Shown: positions 24,748-33,167 of the stretch, piece after piece | Layout: each line of letters begins with the position of its first letter | Numbering within the stretch: position 1 is the first letter of the stretch | Assembly (NCBI RefSeq): GCF_016756615.1 | Contig: NZ_AP023262.1 | Coordinates: 930,001-994,000, forward strand | DNA: 64,000 bases | From: Mesorhizobium sp. L-8-3 | Lineage (GTDB): Bacteria > Pseudomonadota > Alphaproteobacteria > Rhizobiales > Rhizobiaceae | Direction: 5' to 3' | Translations under genes and position numbers: made by a program | The notes under the pieces: model-generated | The model's database searches: none | What the model was told of the DNA's origin: nothing | Seen by the model: only the letters and a program-made list of their open reading frames with translations

Positions 24748-27198
24748 TCACTCCGCCGCCTCCTTGAAGTCCGCCACGGCCATCGGCCGGAACTCGTGCT
24801 TGTCCTTGCCGGAGACGCGCTCCGACCACGGATCGACCTGCGCGAATTTCTGGCTGAAGACGAAGCGATCGAAATAGGTCTTGCGCCTGTCGGGATCTTC
24901 CATGATCTGCCGGCGGATCTCCTCGATGCCGACACGCTTGGCCCATTTGTAGATGCGCTCGAGATAACGGGCCTGCTCGCGATACATCTGGACGAGCGCC
25001 ACGATCGCCTCCAGGGCCTCGTCCTCCGTCCTGACCAGGCCCAGCACTTCCGTGCCCTTGATGTCGAGCCCGGCCGCGCCGGCGAAATGGATCTCGTAGC
25101 CCGAATCCACGCACACCACGCCGACGTCCTTGCAGGTCGCCTCGGCGCAATTGCGCGGACAGCCCGACACCGCCATCTTCACCTTGGCCGGCGTCCACGA
25201 GCCCCACATGAACTTCTCGATGCGGATGCCGAGGCCGGTCGAGTCCTGCGTTCCGAAACGGCACCAGTCCGTTCCGACGCAGGTCTTCACCGTACGCAGG
25301 CCTTTTGCGTAGGCATGGCCGGAAACGAAGCCGGCCTGGCCGAGATCAGCCCAGACCGCAGGCAGGTCTTCCTTCTTTATGCCCAGCATGTCGATGCGCT
25401 GCCCGCCGGTGACCTTGACCGTCGGAATGGCGAATTTGTCGACCACGTCGGCGATAGCGCGCAATTCCTTCGCTGACGTGACGCCGCCCCACATGCGAGG
25501 CACCACGGAATAGGTGCCGTCCTTCTGGATGTTGGCGTGAACACGCTCGTTGATGAAACGGGATTGATAGTCGTCGGCATATTCGTCCGGCCAATCCGCG
25601 ACGAGATAGTAGTTCAGCGCCGGACGGCATTTGGCGCAGCCGCAGGACGTCTTCCATTCCAGCTCCTGCATGACGGCCGGGATCGTCTTCAGCCCCGTGG
25701 CCTTGATCAGCCGGCGGACCTCGTCATGGCCGAGCGTGGTGCAGGAACACATCGGCTGAACGGCGGCCGGGTTGTAGCCGTCGCCCAGAGTGAGCGCCAT
25801 GAGCTTCTCGACCAGACCCGTGCAGGTGCCGCATGACGCGGAGGCCTTCGTGTGGGCGCGCACGTCGTCGAGCGAGGTCAGCCCCTTCGCCGTGATGGTT
25901 GAGACGATCTTTCCCTTGCAGACGCCGTTGCAGCCGCAGATCTCGGCGTCATCCGCCAGTGCCGCAACGGCCGCCAGAGGGTCCGCGGAGGCGCCCCCCT
26001 GAAAAGCCTGACCGAAGATGAGGGTGTCGCGCATCTCCGAGATATCGACCTCCTTCTTCTTGAGGTCGTTGAACCAGGCGCCGTCGCCGGTTTCGCCGAA
26101 CAGCACGGTACCGATGATCCTGTTGCCCTGGAGGATCACGCGCTTGTAGATGCCGGCCGACGCATCGCGCAGGATGATCTCTTCGCGATCGTCGCCGTCG
26201 GCGAAATCGCCGATCGAATAAAGGTCGATGCCGGTGACCTTGAGCTTGGTCGGCGTATCGGAATGCACGAAGCGCCTGTCCTCGCCGCCGGCGAGCCCGG
26301 CGGCCGCGACACGCGCCATCTCGTAGAGCGGCGCGACCAGGCCATAGACATGGCCGCCGACCTCCGCGCATTCGCCGAGCGCCAGGATGTCCGGATCCGA
26401 GGTCTGCATCCTGTCGTCGGTGACGATGCCGCGATTGATGGCCAGCCCCGCCTCTTTGGCGAGCCCGGCATTGGGCCTGATGCCGACCGCCATGACCACG
26501 AGTGTGGCCGGAATGGTCGTGCCGTCGGCCAGTTCGACACCCTCGACCTTGCCGTTGCCGACGATGGCCTTGGTATTGGCCTTGGTGATCACCTTGATGC
26601 CGCGCGCTTCGACGGCCTTCTGCAGGAGATAGCCTGCGGCAGGGTCGAGCTGGCGTTCCATCAGCGTCGGCATGACATGCAGCACCGTGACGTCCATGCC
26701 GCGTTCCTTGAGACCCGCCGCCGCCTCGAGGCCCAGCAAACCGCCGCCGATGACGACCGCTTTGGCGCGGGACTGTGCCGCGAGCAGCATGGCATTGACG
26801 TCGTCGAGGTCGCGATAGCTCAGCACGCCGGGCAGGTCGTTGCCCGGCACCGGAATGATGAAGGGCACCGACCCGGTCGCGATGACCAGCCTGTCATAGG
26901 GTTCGGTCACGCCCTGGTCCGAGGTGACCGTCTTCGCCTCGCGGTCGATCGCGACGATCCTGTGGCCCTTGTAGAGCGTGATGCCGTGCTTGATGTACCA
27001 GCCGTCGCCATGGATGACGATCTCCTCATATTGCTTCTCGCCCGAAAGCACGGGCGACAGCATGATGCGGTCGTAGTTCACGCGCGGCTCGGCGTTGAAG
27101 ATGGTGATCCGGTAACGGTCCGGCGCGGCCTCCAGCAGATGTTCCAGCATCCGGCCGGGCGCCATGCCATTGCCGATGATGACGAGTTTCTCGGTCAT
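24748..27198 (-). CDS. nirB: nitrite reductase (NADH) large subunit
   Basis: This 816-residue enzyme reduces nitrite to ammonium with NADH. The N-terminal FAD domain begins KLVIIGNGMAPGRMLEHLL, and the second nucleotide site is AVVIGGGLLGLEAAAGL near 145-161. A BFD-like 2Fe-2S domain has CGCNGVCKGKIV near 415 and a second Cys set (SCGTCTGLVEKL) near 455. The C-terminal sulfite/nitrite reductase part has the siroheme/4Fe-4S cysteines in TCVGTDWCRFGTQDS and SGCPRNCAEATCKD. The ATG at 27198 has AGGGA at good distance; ATG 27207 would overlap it. All cofactor motifs are intact. Confidence 0.95.
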   Translation of the reverse strand: MTEKLVIIGNGMAPGRMLEHLLEAAPDRYRITIFNAEPRVNYDRIMLSPVLSGEKQYEEIVIHGDGWYIKHGITLYKGHRIVAIDREAKTVTSDQGVTEPYDRLVIATGSVPFIIPVPGNDLPGVLSYRDLDDVNAMLLAAQSRAKAVVIGGGLLGLEAAAGLKERGMDVTVLHVMPTLMERQLDPAAGYLLQKAVEARGIKVITKANTKAIVGNGKVEGVELADGTTIPATLVVMAVGIRPNAGLAKEAGLAINRGIVTDDRMQTSDPDILALGECAEVGGHVYGLVAPLYEMARVAAAGLAGGEDRRFVHSDTPTKLKVTGIDLYSIGDFADGDDREEIILRDASAGIYKRVILQGNRIIGTVLFGETGDGAWFNDLKKKEVDISEMRDTLIFGQAFQGGASADPLAAVAALADDAEICGCNGVCKGKIVSTITAKGLTSLDDVRAHTKASASCGTCTGLVEKLMALTLGDGYNPAAVQPMCSCTTLGHDEVRRLIKATGLKTIPAVMQELEWKTSCGCAKCRPALNYYLVADWPDEYADDYQSRFINERVHANIQKDGTYSVVPRMWGGVTSAKELRAIADVVDKFAIPTVKVTGGQRIDMLGIKKEDLPAVWADLGQAGFVSGHAYAKGLRTVKTCVGTDWCRFGTQDSTGLGIRIEKFMWGSWTPAKVKMAVSGCPRNCAEATCKDVGVVCVDSGYEIHFAGAAGLDIKGTEVLGLVRTEDEALEAIVALVQMYREQARYLERIYKWAKRVGIEEIRRQIMEDPDRRKTYFDRFVFSQKFAQVDPWSERVSGKDKHEFRPMAVADFKEAAE

Positions 27199-27256
27199 GA
27201 CGTGCATTCCCTGAAGTAATATCCCAGTGGGCCTGGATGCTGGCGCATCCAGGCGG

Positions 27257-27293
27257 CCTCAGTCGCCGGCGCGGCCCATCCGGGCCGCTTGGC
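27257..27293. repeat. intergenic palindromic repeat, module 1 (copy A)
   Basis: The block starts cctcagtcgccggcgc and holds the hairpin gcggccc-atcc-gggccgc (27271-27288). A diverged copy is at 43719-43755 and a partial one at 58224-58242. It lies in the narK-nirB gap and looks like a REP-type dispersed element. Confidence 0.5.
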
Positions 27294-27320
27294 TTTCGCG
27301 CCAACGGGCGCGGCGCGCAG

Positions 27321-27356
27321 TCGCGCGCTCCAACGGTCGATCTCATCGACCGTTGG
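27321..27356. repeat. intergenic palindromic repeat, module 2 (copy A), next to the narK stop
   Basis: The arms ccaacggtcgat (27329-27340) and atcgaccgttgg (27345-27356) form a 12-base stem with a short loop, two bases beyond the narK stop codon. The same block, including the flank tcgcgcgct, recurs at 58179-58214. It may end or stabilise narK mRNA, but it is inside the narK-nirB gap of an operon. Confidence 0.55.
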
Positions 27357-27358
27357 CA

Positions 27359-28660
27359 CTATTCAGCCGGCGAAACGACGGCCTGTTCGGCCAGCGCCCG
27401 CGCCTGTTCCATCCGCAGGATGGTGACGTGCATCCAGCCGAAGCAGACGAGGACGATGGCGAGAAGCGCCATGAAGCAGCTCGACCAGACGCCGGTGAGG
27501 TCGTTGAGGGCTCCGAAGGCGATCGGCAGGACGAAGCCGCCGAGGCCTCCGATCATTCCGACGAGGCCGCCCACCGCACCGACATTGTGCGGGTAGTAGG
27601 CTGGAATGTGCTTGTAGACCGCCGCCTTGCCGAGGCTCATGAAGAAACCGAGGACGAAGGCAACCGCGACGAAGGCAATCGGCCCGATCTCGAAATGGAA
27701 GCTGATCGGTCCGTTTATGCCCCGCACGGTGTAGTCGGCGACCGGCAACGAGAGCACCGCACAGGCCACGGCGGAAACGGCGAAGGTCCAATAGAGCACG
27801 GTGCGCGCGCCGATCCTGTCCGACAGGACGCCGCCATAGGCGCGGAAGATCGAGGCCGGGATCGAATAGGCCGCGCCGATCATGCCTGCGGTCGCGATGT
27901 CGAAGCCGTAGACGCCGATCAGATAGCGGGGGAGCCAGAGCGCCAGCGCGACGAATGCGCCGAAGACGAAGAAGTAGTAGAGCGCGAAGCGCCAGACACG
28001 GATGTCCTTCAGCGGCGCGAACTCGGCGAGGAAACTGCGGGCCTGCCCGGCACCGGAAATGCGGCGTTCGCGGATCACCGGGTCGTCTTCGGTGCCGAGC
28101 CAGAAGGCGAGCGCCATCACCACCAGCGCCGCCGCCCAGACCAGCGCGACGCTCTGCCAGCCCCAGGCGAGCAGCACGAAAGGCGCGACGAATTTGGTGA
28201 CCGCCGCGCCGACATTGCCGACGCCGAAGATGCCCAGCGCCGTGCCTTGCCGAGCTGCCGGATAGAAGCGGGAGACATAGGCGACGCCGACGGCGAACGA
28301 GCCGCCGGCGAGGCCGACGCCGAGCGCGGCGATCAGCATCTGGGGGTAGGTCGTGGCGAAGGCGAGCAGGAAGGTCGCCGCTGCCGCCGCAAGCATCGTC
28401 GCCGTGTAGACGAGACGTCCGCCGAAGCGATCCGTCCAGATGCCGAGCAGCATCCTCACGAGCGAGCCGGTCAGGATCGGCATGCCGATCAGAAGACCGA
28501 ACTGCGTGTCCGTGAGCCCAAGCTCGGCTTTGATCCTGACCCCGATGATGGAGAAGATCGTCCACACCGCAAAACAGACGGTGAAGGCGATGGTGGACAT
28601 GGAAAGCGCGCGGGTCGCCGCATGACCCTGGCTGGTGGCTGCTGGAATAGCTGTACTCAC
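27359..28660 (-). CDS. narK: nitrate/nitrite transporter, MFS family NarK
   Basis: This is an MFS nitrate importer of about 433 residues with 12 membrane segments. The nitrate-signature-type glycine-rich helices are visible: GVGLAGGSFAVGVAYVSRFY (about 118-137) with GIFGVGNVGAAV in segment 5, and GMIGGLGGFVLPIAFG in segment 11. The usual transport arginines fall in LVRMLLGIWTDRFGGR and SIFRAYGGVLSDRIGAR. The GTG at 28660 has GGAG seven bases upstream; ATG 28672, four codons earlier, has no ribosome site. It is the first gene of narK-nirB-nirD-nasA-cysG, so import and both reductions are co-transcribed. Confidence 0.92.
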   Translation of the reverse strand: MSTAIPAATSQGHAATRALSMSTIAFTVCFAVWTIFSIIGVRIKAELGLTDTQFGLLIGMPILTGSLVRMLLGIWTDRFGGRLVYTATMLAAAAATFLLAFATTYPQMLIAALGVGLAGGSFAVGVAYVSRFYPAARQGTALGIFGVGNVGAAVTKFVAPFVLLAWGWQSVALVWAAALVVMALAFWLGTEDDPVIRERRISGAGQARSFLAEFAPLKDIRVWRFALYYFFVFGAFVALALWLPRYLIGVYGFDIATAGMIGAAYSIPASIFRAYGGVLSDRIGARTVLYWTFAVSAVACAVLSLPVADYTVRGINGPISFHFEIGPIAFVAVAFVLGFFMSLGKAAVYKHIPAYYPHNVGAVGGLVGMIGGLGGFVLPIAFGALNDLTGVWSSCFMALLAIVLVCFGWMHVTILRMEQARALAEQAVVSPAE

Positions 28661-28702
28661 TCTTCGCTCCATACGCAGCGTGGGGGGCGCTGCCCTGTGG
28701 CT

Positions 28703-28772
28703 AAAAACGAAAAAGCTGCCGGCCAGACCTTGCGCATCCGTGGGATCGCGCATCGGCCTGATCGGCAGCTTT
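28703..28772 (-). terminator. intrinsic terminator (attenuator) in the narK leader
   Basis: On the minus strand the arm AAAGCTGCCGATCAGGCC (from 28772) pairs with GGTCTGGCCGGCAGCTTT. The run TTTTTCGTTTTT follows immediately, ending at 28703. It stands 43 bases before the narK start and downstream of the promoter. It would therefore stop transcription unless prevented, as expected for NasT-type antitermination. Confidence 0.8.
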
Positions 28773-28780
28773 GCCCTCGC

Positions 28781-28798
28781 GCGCCCGTCATTGGACGC
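28781..28798 (-). promoter_or_regulatory. hexaloop hairpin of the ANTAR-target type
   Basis: On the minus strand GCGTCC-AATGAC-GGGCGC forms a six-pair stem (one G-U) with a six-base loop. The loop has A at position 1 and G at position 4, the known hallmark of RNA bound by ANTAR proteins. It ends eight bases before the attenuator stem. An upstream stem GGCCC-GATCA-GGGTC could be the second hairpin but has a five-base loop. Confidence 0.6.
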
Positions 28799-28833
28799 AA
28801 ATCTCGTGACCCTGATCGGGCCTGAAAACCAAT

Positions 28834-28851
28834 AAGCAGGAACCGTGCCAA
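28834..28851 (-). promoter_or_regulatory. sigma-54 (RpoN) promoter for the nitrate operon
   Basis: The minus strand reads TTGGCACGGTTCCTGCTT, with the GG and GC pairs separated by ten bases and one mismatch to TTGGCAC-N5-TTGC. The predicted transcription start is near 28824, upstream of the hairpin and attenuator. Confidence 0.7.
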
Positions 28852-28954
28852 TTTGGCTTCCGTAGAAATTCCTCTTTGGATTCAACGGAGTGGGATCAAG
28901 GGGAGCGATTTTGGCCGCGACGGTGCCTGTCAAAGAATCCGGCACGATGCCGCA

Positions 28955-28983
28955 ATGCGATGCACAACTTTTGTGCATCGCAT
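28955..28983. promoter_or_regulatory. NtrC-type enhancer within a 13-base inverted repeat
   Basis: The perfect arms atgcgatgcacaa and ttgtgcatcgcat flank ctt. The core TGCAC-N7-GTGCA (28961-28977) matches the classical NtrC site. It lies about 140 bases upstream of the predicted sigma-54 start, the usual enhancer distance. It is also 22 bases after the nasS stop and could double as a terminator hairpin. Confidence 0.65.
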
Positions 28984-29005
28984 CATTCTGCCTATGTCGG
29001 CATCA

Positions 29006-30238
29006 TCATTCGGAGGGTGGGTGGGACTGGCTGCGAAGATAGGCGGCGACATGGTCGGGATCGAAGACCGCGCCGTCGAAGAACCCATCCGGGCCCAGCG
29101 TCAGGCTTGCGCCCGCCGAGCCGACCGGCGTTTCGACCTTGAGCGCGCCCTCGACCTTCGAATTGGCGCCGGGCAGGGCCACGCCCAGTTCGCGCAAGGC
29201 AGCGCGGTAAAGGTCCGGCCGATATGTGCCGCGCGCGATCGTCTCGTTGCCTTCGTTCGCCGGAACCTGGCCCCATCGCACCATCTGACTGTAGAACCAC
29301 AATGCATGGCTCTTCCATGGAAAGGTCGCCGCCTTGGCGTGCGGGACGAAGAAATCGGTCACGGCGACAGCCTCGCGCTCGCCGGCATCGATCGCGCCGC
29401 TCAACGCCGGGCGCAGCCATTCGGCGGGGCAATCGACATAGGCGGGCGCTGCCAGCAAGCGGGCCAACTCGTCATGATTGGACGGCGCGCCACACCATTC
29501 GGACGCTCGATAGAGCGCGCGCAACAAGGCGGACAATATGTCGGGGTCCTTCGCGGCCCAGCTCGCGGCGACACCAAGGACTTTCTCCGGGCTGGATTTC
29601 CAGATCGCCGCCTTGGTCGTCACGATGCGCCCGACGCCCAGGGCGACGGCGGCGGTGTTCCAGGGCTCGCCGACACAATAACCGTCGATACGGCCCGCAC
29701 CTAGCGCATCCGCCATCAGGACCGGCGGCACGATGACGATCTCTATCTCCGTCTCGGGATCGACGCCGCAGGCGGCAAGCCAGTAGCGCAGCTCGTAATT
29801 ATGTCCCGAATGCGGGTGGACCACGGCGAAACGCAATATTTCCTTGCCGGTGCGACGGCGATCGGAAATGACCGCAGCCAGGGCGCGGCCGGCCGCAAAC
29901 GGGGCAAAGTCGCCCGACGCGTCATGGCCGAGCATCGCGGACCAGACGTCGAGAGACACGGTCACCGCGTTGCCGCCCAGTCCGAGCGCCAACGGCGCTA
30001 TCGTTTCGGCCGCCAGCGACGTCAGGCCCAGATTGCAGGCGATCGGCATCGGGGCGAGCATATGCGCGACGTTGAAATGGCCGACCGCAAGCCTGTCGCG
30101 GATGCTCGCCCAGGAGTTTTCGCGAACGAGGCTGAGCTCGACCCCTTCGGCCTCCGCGAAACCTTTCTCCCGGGCCGCGACCAGGATCGCGCTGTCCAGC
30201 AGCGGCAGGAATCCGGCGGTGACTGAATAGCGCTTCAC
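29006..30238 (-). CDS. nasS: nitrate sensor NasS (NrtA/CmpA-like periplasmic-binding fold, cytoplasmic)
   Basis: This 410-residue protein resembles nitrate/bicarbonate ABC receptors. VTAGFLPLLDSAILVAAREKG is at the start, FNVAHMLAPMPIACNLGL near 55-72, and VHPHSGHNYELRYWLAACGVDP near 139-160. No signal peptide precedes the fold, which is the distinguishing feature of the cytoplasmic sensor NasS. NasS is known to hold NasT inactive until nitrate binds. The ATG at 30238 overlaps the nasT stop by four bases. Cytoplasmic location and the nasT neighbour argue against a transporter role, and no permease gene lies nearby. Confidence 0.92.
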   Translation of the reverse strand: MKRYSVTAGFLPLLDSAILVAAREKGFAEAEGVELSLVRENSWASIRDRLAVGHFNVAHMLAPMPIACNLGLTSLAAETIAPLALGLGGNAVTVSLDVWSAMLGHDASGDFAPFAAGRALAAVISDRRRTGKEILRFAVVHPHSGHNYELRYWLAACGVDPETEIEIVIVPPVLMADALGAGRIDGYCVGEPWNTAAVALGVGRIVTTKAAIWKSSPEKVLGVAASWAAKDPDILSALLRALYRASEWCGAPSNHDELARLLAAPAYVDCPAEWLRPALSGAIDAGEREAVAVTDFFVPHAKAATFPWKSHALWFYSQMVRWGQVPANEGNETIARGTYRPDLYRAALRELGVALPGANSKVEGALKVETPVGSAGASLTLGPDGFFDGAVFDPDHVAAYLRSQSHPPSE

Positions 30239-30837
30239 GAATCCTCTCCCGGCTCCAGCAGACCCGCAGCCATGACCAGGCTTTGAGCGATGTCGCCGAT
30301 CTTGCGGTTCTGGTTCATGGCCGTCTTGCGCAGCAGCGCGTAGGCCTCGTCCTCGCTCAGTCCGCGCGACTTCATCAATATGCCCTTGGCGCGCTCGACC
30401 AGCTTGCGGCCCGCGAGTTCGGAGCGCGCCTCCTCCAGCTCCCGCTCCATGCGCGAGAAGGCATTGAAGCGGCTGATCGCCATGTCGAGGATCGGCTTGA
30501 CCCGTTCCTTGCGCAGCCCGTCGATGACATAGGCCGAAACGCCCGCGTCCACCGCCGCCTCGATCGAGGCGCTGTCGGACCGGTCGACGAACATGGCGAT
30601 CGGCCGGCGCACGACGCGCGAAAGCTGGAACATGTTCTCCAGCATGTCGCGGTTCGGATTTTCGAGATCGATCACGATGACGTCGGGCTGGATGTCGGCG
30701 ACGCGTTTCGCGATCCCGGCCACGTCATGCACGACGGTGACCTTGTCGTGACCGGCATCGCGCAGGCCCGCTTCGATGATCGAAGCGCGGATACGGTTCT
30801 CGTCGATCACCAGGATTGTCAGCGCGCGCGAAGGCAT
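30235..30837 (-). CDS. nasT: ANTAR-domain antitermination response regulator NasT
   Basis: This 200-residue protein has an N-terminal receiver-like domain (ILVIDENRIRASIIEAGLRDAG; DVIVIDLENPNRDML with Asp near 55). Its C-terminal ANTAR RNA-binding domain (about 135-190) reads RKLVERAKGILMKSRGLSEDEAYALLRKTAM. Known NasT proteins bind a leader RNA and prevent terminator formation in nitrate operons once freed from NasS. The narK leader 1.4 kb downstream has the matching hairpin and terminator. ATG 30837 gives the normal length; an upstream extension would add an atypical N-terminus. Confidence 0.93.
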   Translation of the reverse strand: MPSRALTILVIDENRIRASIIEAGLRDAGHDKVTVVHDVAGIAKRVADIQPDVIVIDLENPNRDMLENMFQLSRVVRRPIAMFVDRSDSASIEAAVDAGVSAYVIDGLRKERVKPILDMAISRFNAFSRMERELEEARSELAGRKLVERAKGILMKSRGLSEDEAYALLRKTAMNQNRKIGDIAQSLVMAAGLLEPGEDS

Positions 30838-30930
30838 GCGCCCATTGTGAACAACGCGCCCGATTGTGCAACGCAAAAAACGCGACGCTCCCCGACCTCT
30901 TCGCGCATTGCGGTGAAGAACGCCGCCGCC

Positions 30931-32973
30931 TCAGTCGCCAACCTTGCCGACCGCGGCATTTGTCCCGCCGTCGGCTTCGGCCCGGACGCCGACCAGTTCG
31001 AAGATGTCAAGGCGGGCGGAACGTCCCTTGGCCTGCGTCCTTCCAAGCGGGCGAAAGACGAAGGCATCGCCGCAGCGGGCAACGACGGCACGGCTCACCA
31101 GAATGGTCGTGCCGAATCGCTTGTTGATCCCCTCCAGGCGGGAGGCGACATTCACGGTGTCGCCCATGGCCGTATATTGCAGCCGGCTGGCAGCGCCGAC
31201 ATTGCCGACCACGGCCGCGCCGCTGTGGAGCCCGATGCGGGTGACGAAGACCGGCTGGCCCAGCGCCTCCTGGCGCGCATTGAAGCGCTCCACGGTCGCA
31301 GCGATGTCGAGGGCGCAGCGACAGGCATGGCCGGCATGGTCGGGGTCGCCGATCGGGGCGTTCCACATGGCGCAGACGGAATCGCCCAGGAACTGGACGA
31401 TCGAGCCGCCATTGGCTTCCACGCTGGCGTTGATCGCATCGAAATAGGCCGACAGGAGGCCTACCACCTCCTCCGGACTGGTCTTCTCGCAGATGGTCGT
31501 GAAGTCGCGGATGTCGGTGAAGAGTACGGAGATTTCCTGACGGACCGCCGTTTCCGATGCGATCGCGCTGTTGGCCACGATCTTGCGGACCAGTTCGCGC
31601 GGCACATAAAGCGCGAAGCTGCTGATCGCGTCGCGCGCCACGGCAAGTCCGCTCGCCAGGGAATTGATCTCGGCGATGTTCGAGGAAGGCATGGAGGCCG
31701 CGGCAAAATCCAGGTCGCCCAGCCGCGCGGCCTGGCGGGTCAACACCGAAAGCGAGCGTGTGATCAGATTGGCCATGACAACCGTCGCAGCGATGCCAAT
31801 CGCCAGCACCGCGGCCGAGATGAGCAGTCCCTGGCGCAGCAACCGGTAGCTTTCGGCGGTGAAGTCGGACAGCGGCGCGGCGACCAGCAGCGTGTTGCCT
31901 TCCAGAGAAGGCGAGACCCGCATGATGGTAGCGCTGCCGAGATAGGGCTTGCCACCGACCTCGAAACGGAAATGAGCCAGATCCTCCCGCGGCCCCGCGG
32001 CCATCGCCGCCCGCGCGGCATCAATGACCGGATCATCGATCGCAAGCGCTGCGCCGGCGGCATCCGGCGGCGCGGCCAGCAGGCGTTCCATCACGGCCGG
32101 GTCGGAATGGATGATGGGTTTCCCGAAGCCGTCCAGGACATAGGCAAGGCTGTCGGGCGAGACCTTCTCGGTCGCCAGGAAACTGGCGATCGCAGTCAGC
32201 ATGATGTCGGCGCCGACTACGATGCGCCCGTCGTCGGCATGGCCGCGCGCGACCGTGAGGGCAGGCGACCTGGTCGTCGCCGTCACATAAGGGCCGATCC
32301 CGACCGTGCCCGGCACGGTCGACGCCATCTGGTACCAGGGCCTCGTCCTCGGATCGTAGCGGGCGTCCGCCGGGCCCGACACGGAAAGCTCGCGGCCCGT
32401 CCGGGCCAGGAAACGCCATGTCGAAACCATGCGGCCCTCGCCGTCCCGCCAGATGGTGCGCAGGGCAAAGGCCGCTTCGGCGGGCGCATTGAGCACGGAC
32501 CGCCAGGCCGGGCTGTCCGCAAGGCTGACGGCATGCAGGAAGCTCCCGTCCGGATAGCCTGCGAAGAGACCGTCGATATAGTCGGAATCGCGCAGGGCAG
32601 TGAGGAGCGTCTGCTGCTTGCGCTCCAGCGCACCGGGCGGCGGCGTGGCGAAGGCGTCCGACACCGCGGTCATGGTGACGAAAGGTTCGACGCTGTCGAA
32701 CACGATCCGGTAGCGATCGGCGGTGCGCTCGGTCAGGAGTTGCATGCTCTCGGCGGCCGCGGAAAGGGCGAGGTGGCGGCCGCGGTCGTAGGAGAGCCAT
32801 ACGAGCGGCACGGCCGTTGCGGCGAGCAGCAGGATGATCAGGAGGCTCAGATGGACGTTGAGCGGACCGACCCAATGCTTGCGCAGGGGGCCGGGCATGC
32901 CGATCTTTCGATGACGGGGTTTGGGGGCGGCGGAGCCCGGCGCCTGCGTTCCGGCCGGTTCTCTTGCTTCCAT
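30931..32973 (-). CDS. adenylate/guanylate cyclase with extracytoplasmic sensor domain and HAMP
   Basis: This is a membrane-bound class III nucleotide cyclase of about 680 residues. A first membrane helix (HLSLLIILLLAATAVPLVWLS, near residues 40-60) is followed by a Cache-type periplasmic domain of about 300 residues with DPRTRPWYQMAS. A second helix (LLISAAVLAIGIAATVVMANL) leads into a HAMP segment (ITRSLSVLTRQAARLG). The catalytic domain starts near 500 with SVLFTDIRDFTTICEKTSPEEVV. It keeps two metal Asp positions (Asp in FTDIRDF and in LGDSVCAMWN) and GDTVNVASRLEGINK. The ligand is unknown. The start is uncertain; ATG 32973 is preferred over a longer frame to 33090. Confidence 0.88.
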   Translation of the reverse strand: MEAREPAGTQAPGSAAPKPRHRKIGMPGPLRKHWVGPLNVHLSLLIILLLAATAVPLVWLSYDRGRHLALSAAAESMQLLTERTADRYRIVFDSVEPFVTMTAVSDAFATPPPGALERKQQTLLTALRDSDYIDGLFAGYPDGSFLHAVSLADSPAWRSVLNAPAEAAFALRTIWRDGEGRMVSTWRFLARTGRELSVSGPADARYDPRTRPWYQMASTVPGTVGIGPYVTATTRSPALTVARGHADDGRIVVGADIMLTAIASFLATEKVSPDSLAYVLDGFGKPIIHSDPAVMERLLAAPPDAAGAALAIDDPVIDAARAAMAAGPREDLAHFRFEVGGKPYLGSATIMRVSPSLEGNTLLVAAPLSDFTAESYRLLRQGLLISAAVLAIGIAATVVMANLITRSLSVLTRQAARLGDLDFAAASMPSSNIAEINSLASGLAVARDAISSFALYVPRELVRKIVANSAIASETAVRQEISVLFTDIRDFTTICEKTSPEEVVGLLSAYFDAINASVEANGGSIVQFLGDSVCAMWNAPIGDPDHAGHACRCALDIAATVERFNARQEALGQPVFVTRIGLHSGAAVVGNVGAASRLQYTAMGDTVNVASRLEGINKRFGTTILVSRAVVARCGDAFVFRPLGRTQAKGRSARLDIFELVGVRAEADGGTNAAVGKVGD

Positions 32974-33167
32974 CGGCCTCGCGGCGGGGGCTCGTTGGGA
33001 CGTGCCCACTGGTCTGGTACTCCGGCAATGCAAAACGGCCGAGGATCGAACATCCCCGCGGCGACCCCGGCGCAGGCGCACAACCGACAATGTCGGCTGC
33101 CGGTTTGAACGTCAAGCCGGCAAAACAGAAAGCGGGGTTTGGGCAGTATCGGCCGCCGACGACTTCG

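Larger units (their letters stand above)
28661..29005. other. gene-free control region and leader of the nitrate operon
   Basis: These 345 bases between nasS and narK hold, in the direction of narK, an NtrC-type palindrome, a sigma-54 promoter, a hexaloop hairpin and an intrinsic terminator. Each is listed separately. Nothing in it looks coding. Confidence 0.65.

Noticed and set aside
27227..28825. 532-residue plus-strand open frame opposite narK
   Set aside because: It is highly charged, low in hydrophobic order and lacks a ribosome site. It mirrors the codon bias of narK.
28915..28935. TTGACA on the minus strand as a sigma-70 promoter for narK
   Set aside because: No acceptable -10 box follows at 16-18 bases, whereas the sigma-54 element downstream fits well with the enhancer and leader.
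29006..30238. NasS read as a nitrate ABC transporter receptor (NrtA)
   Set aside because: There is no signal peptide, it is coupled to nasT, and no nrtBC permease or ATPase genes lie nearby.
30283..33108. 941-residue plus-strand open frame opposite the cyclase gene
   Set aside because: It shows antisense composition only. The minus strand has intact sensor, HAMP and cyclase motifs.
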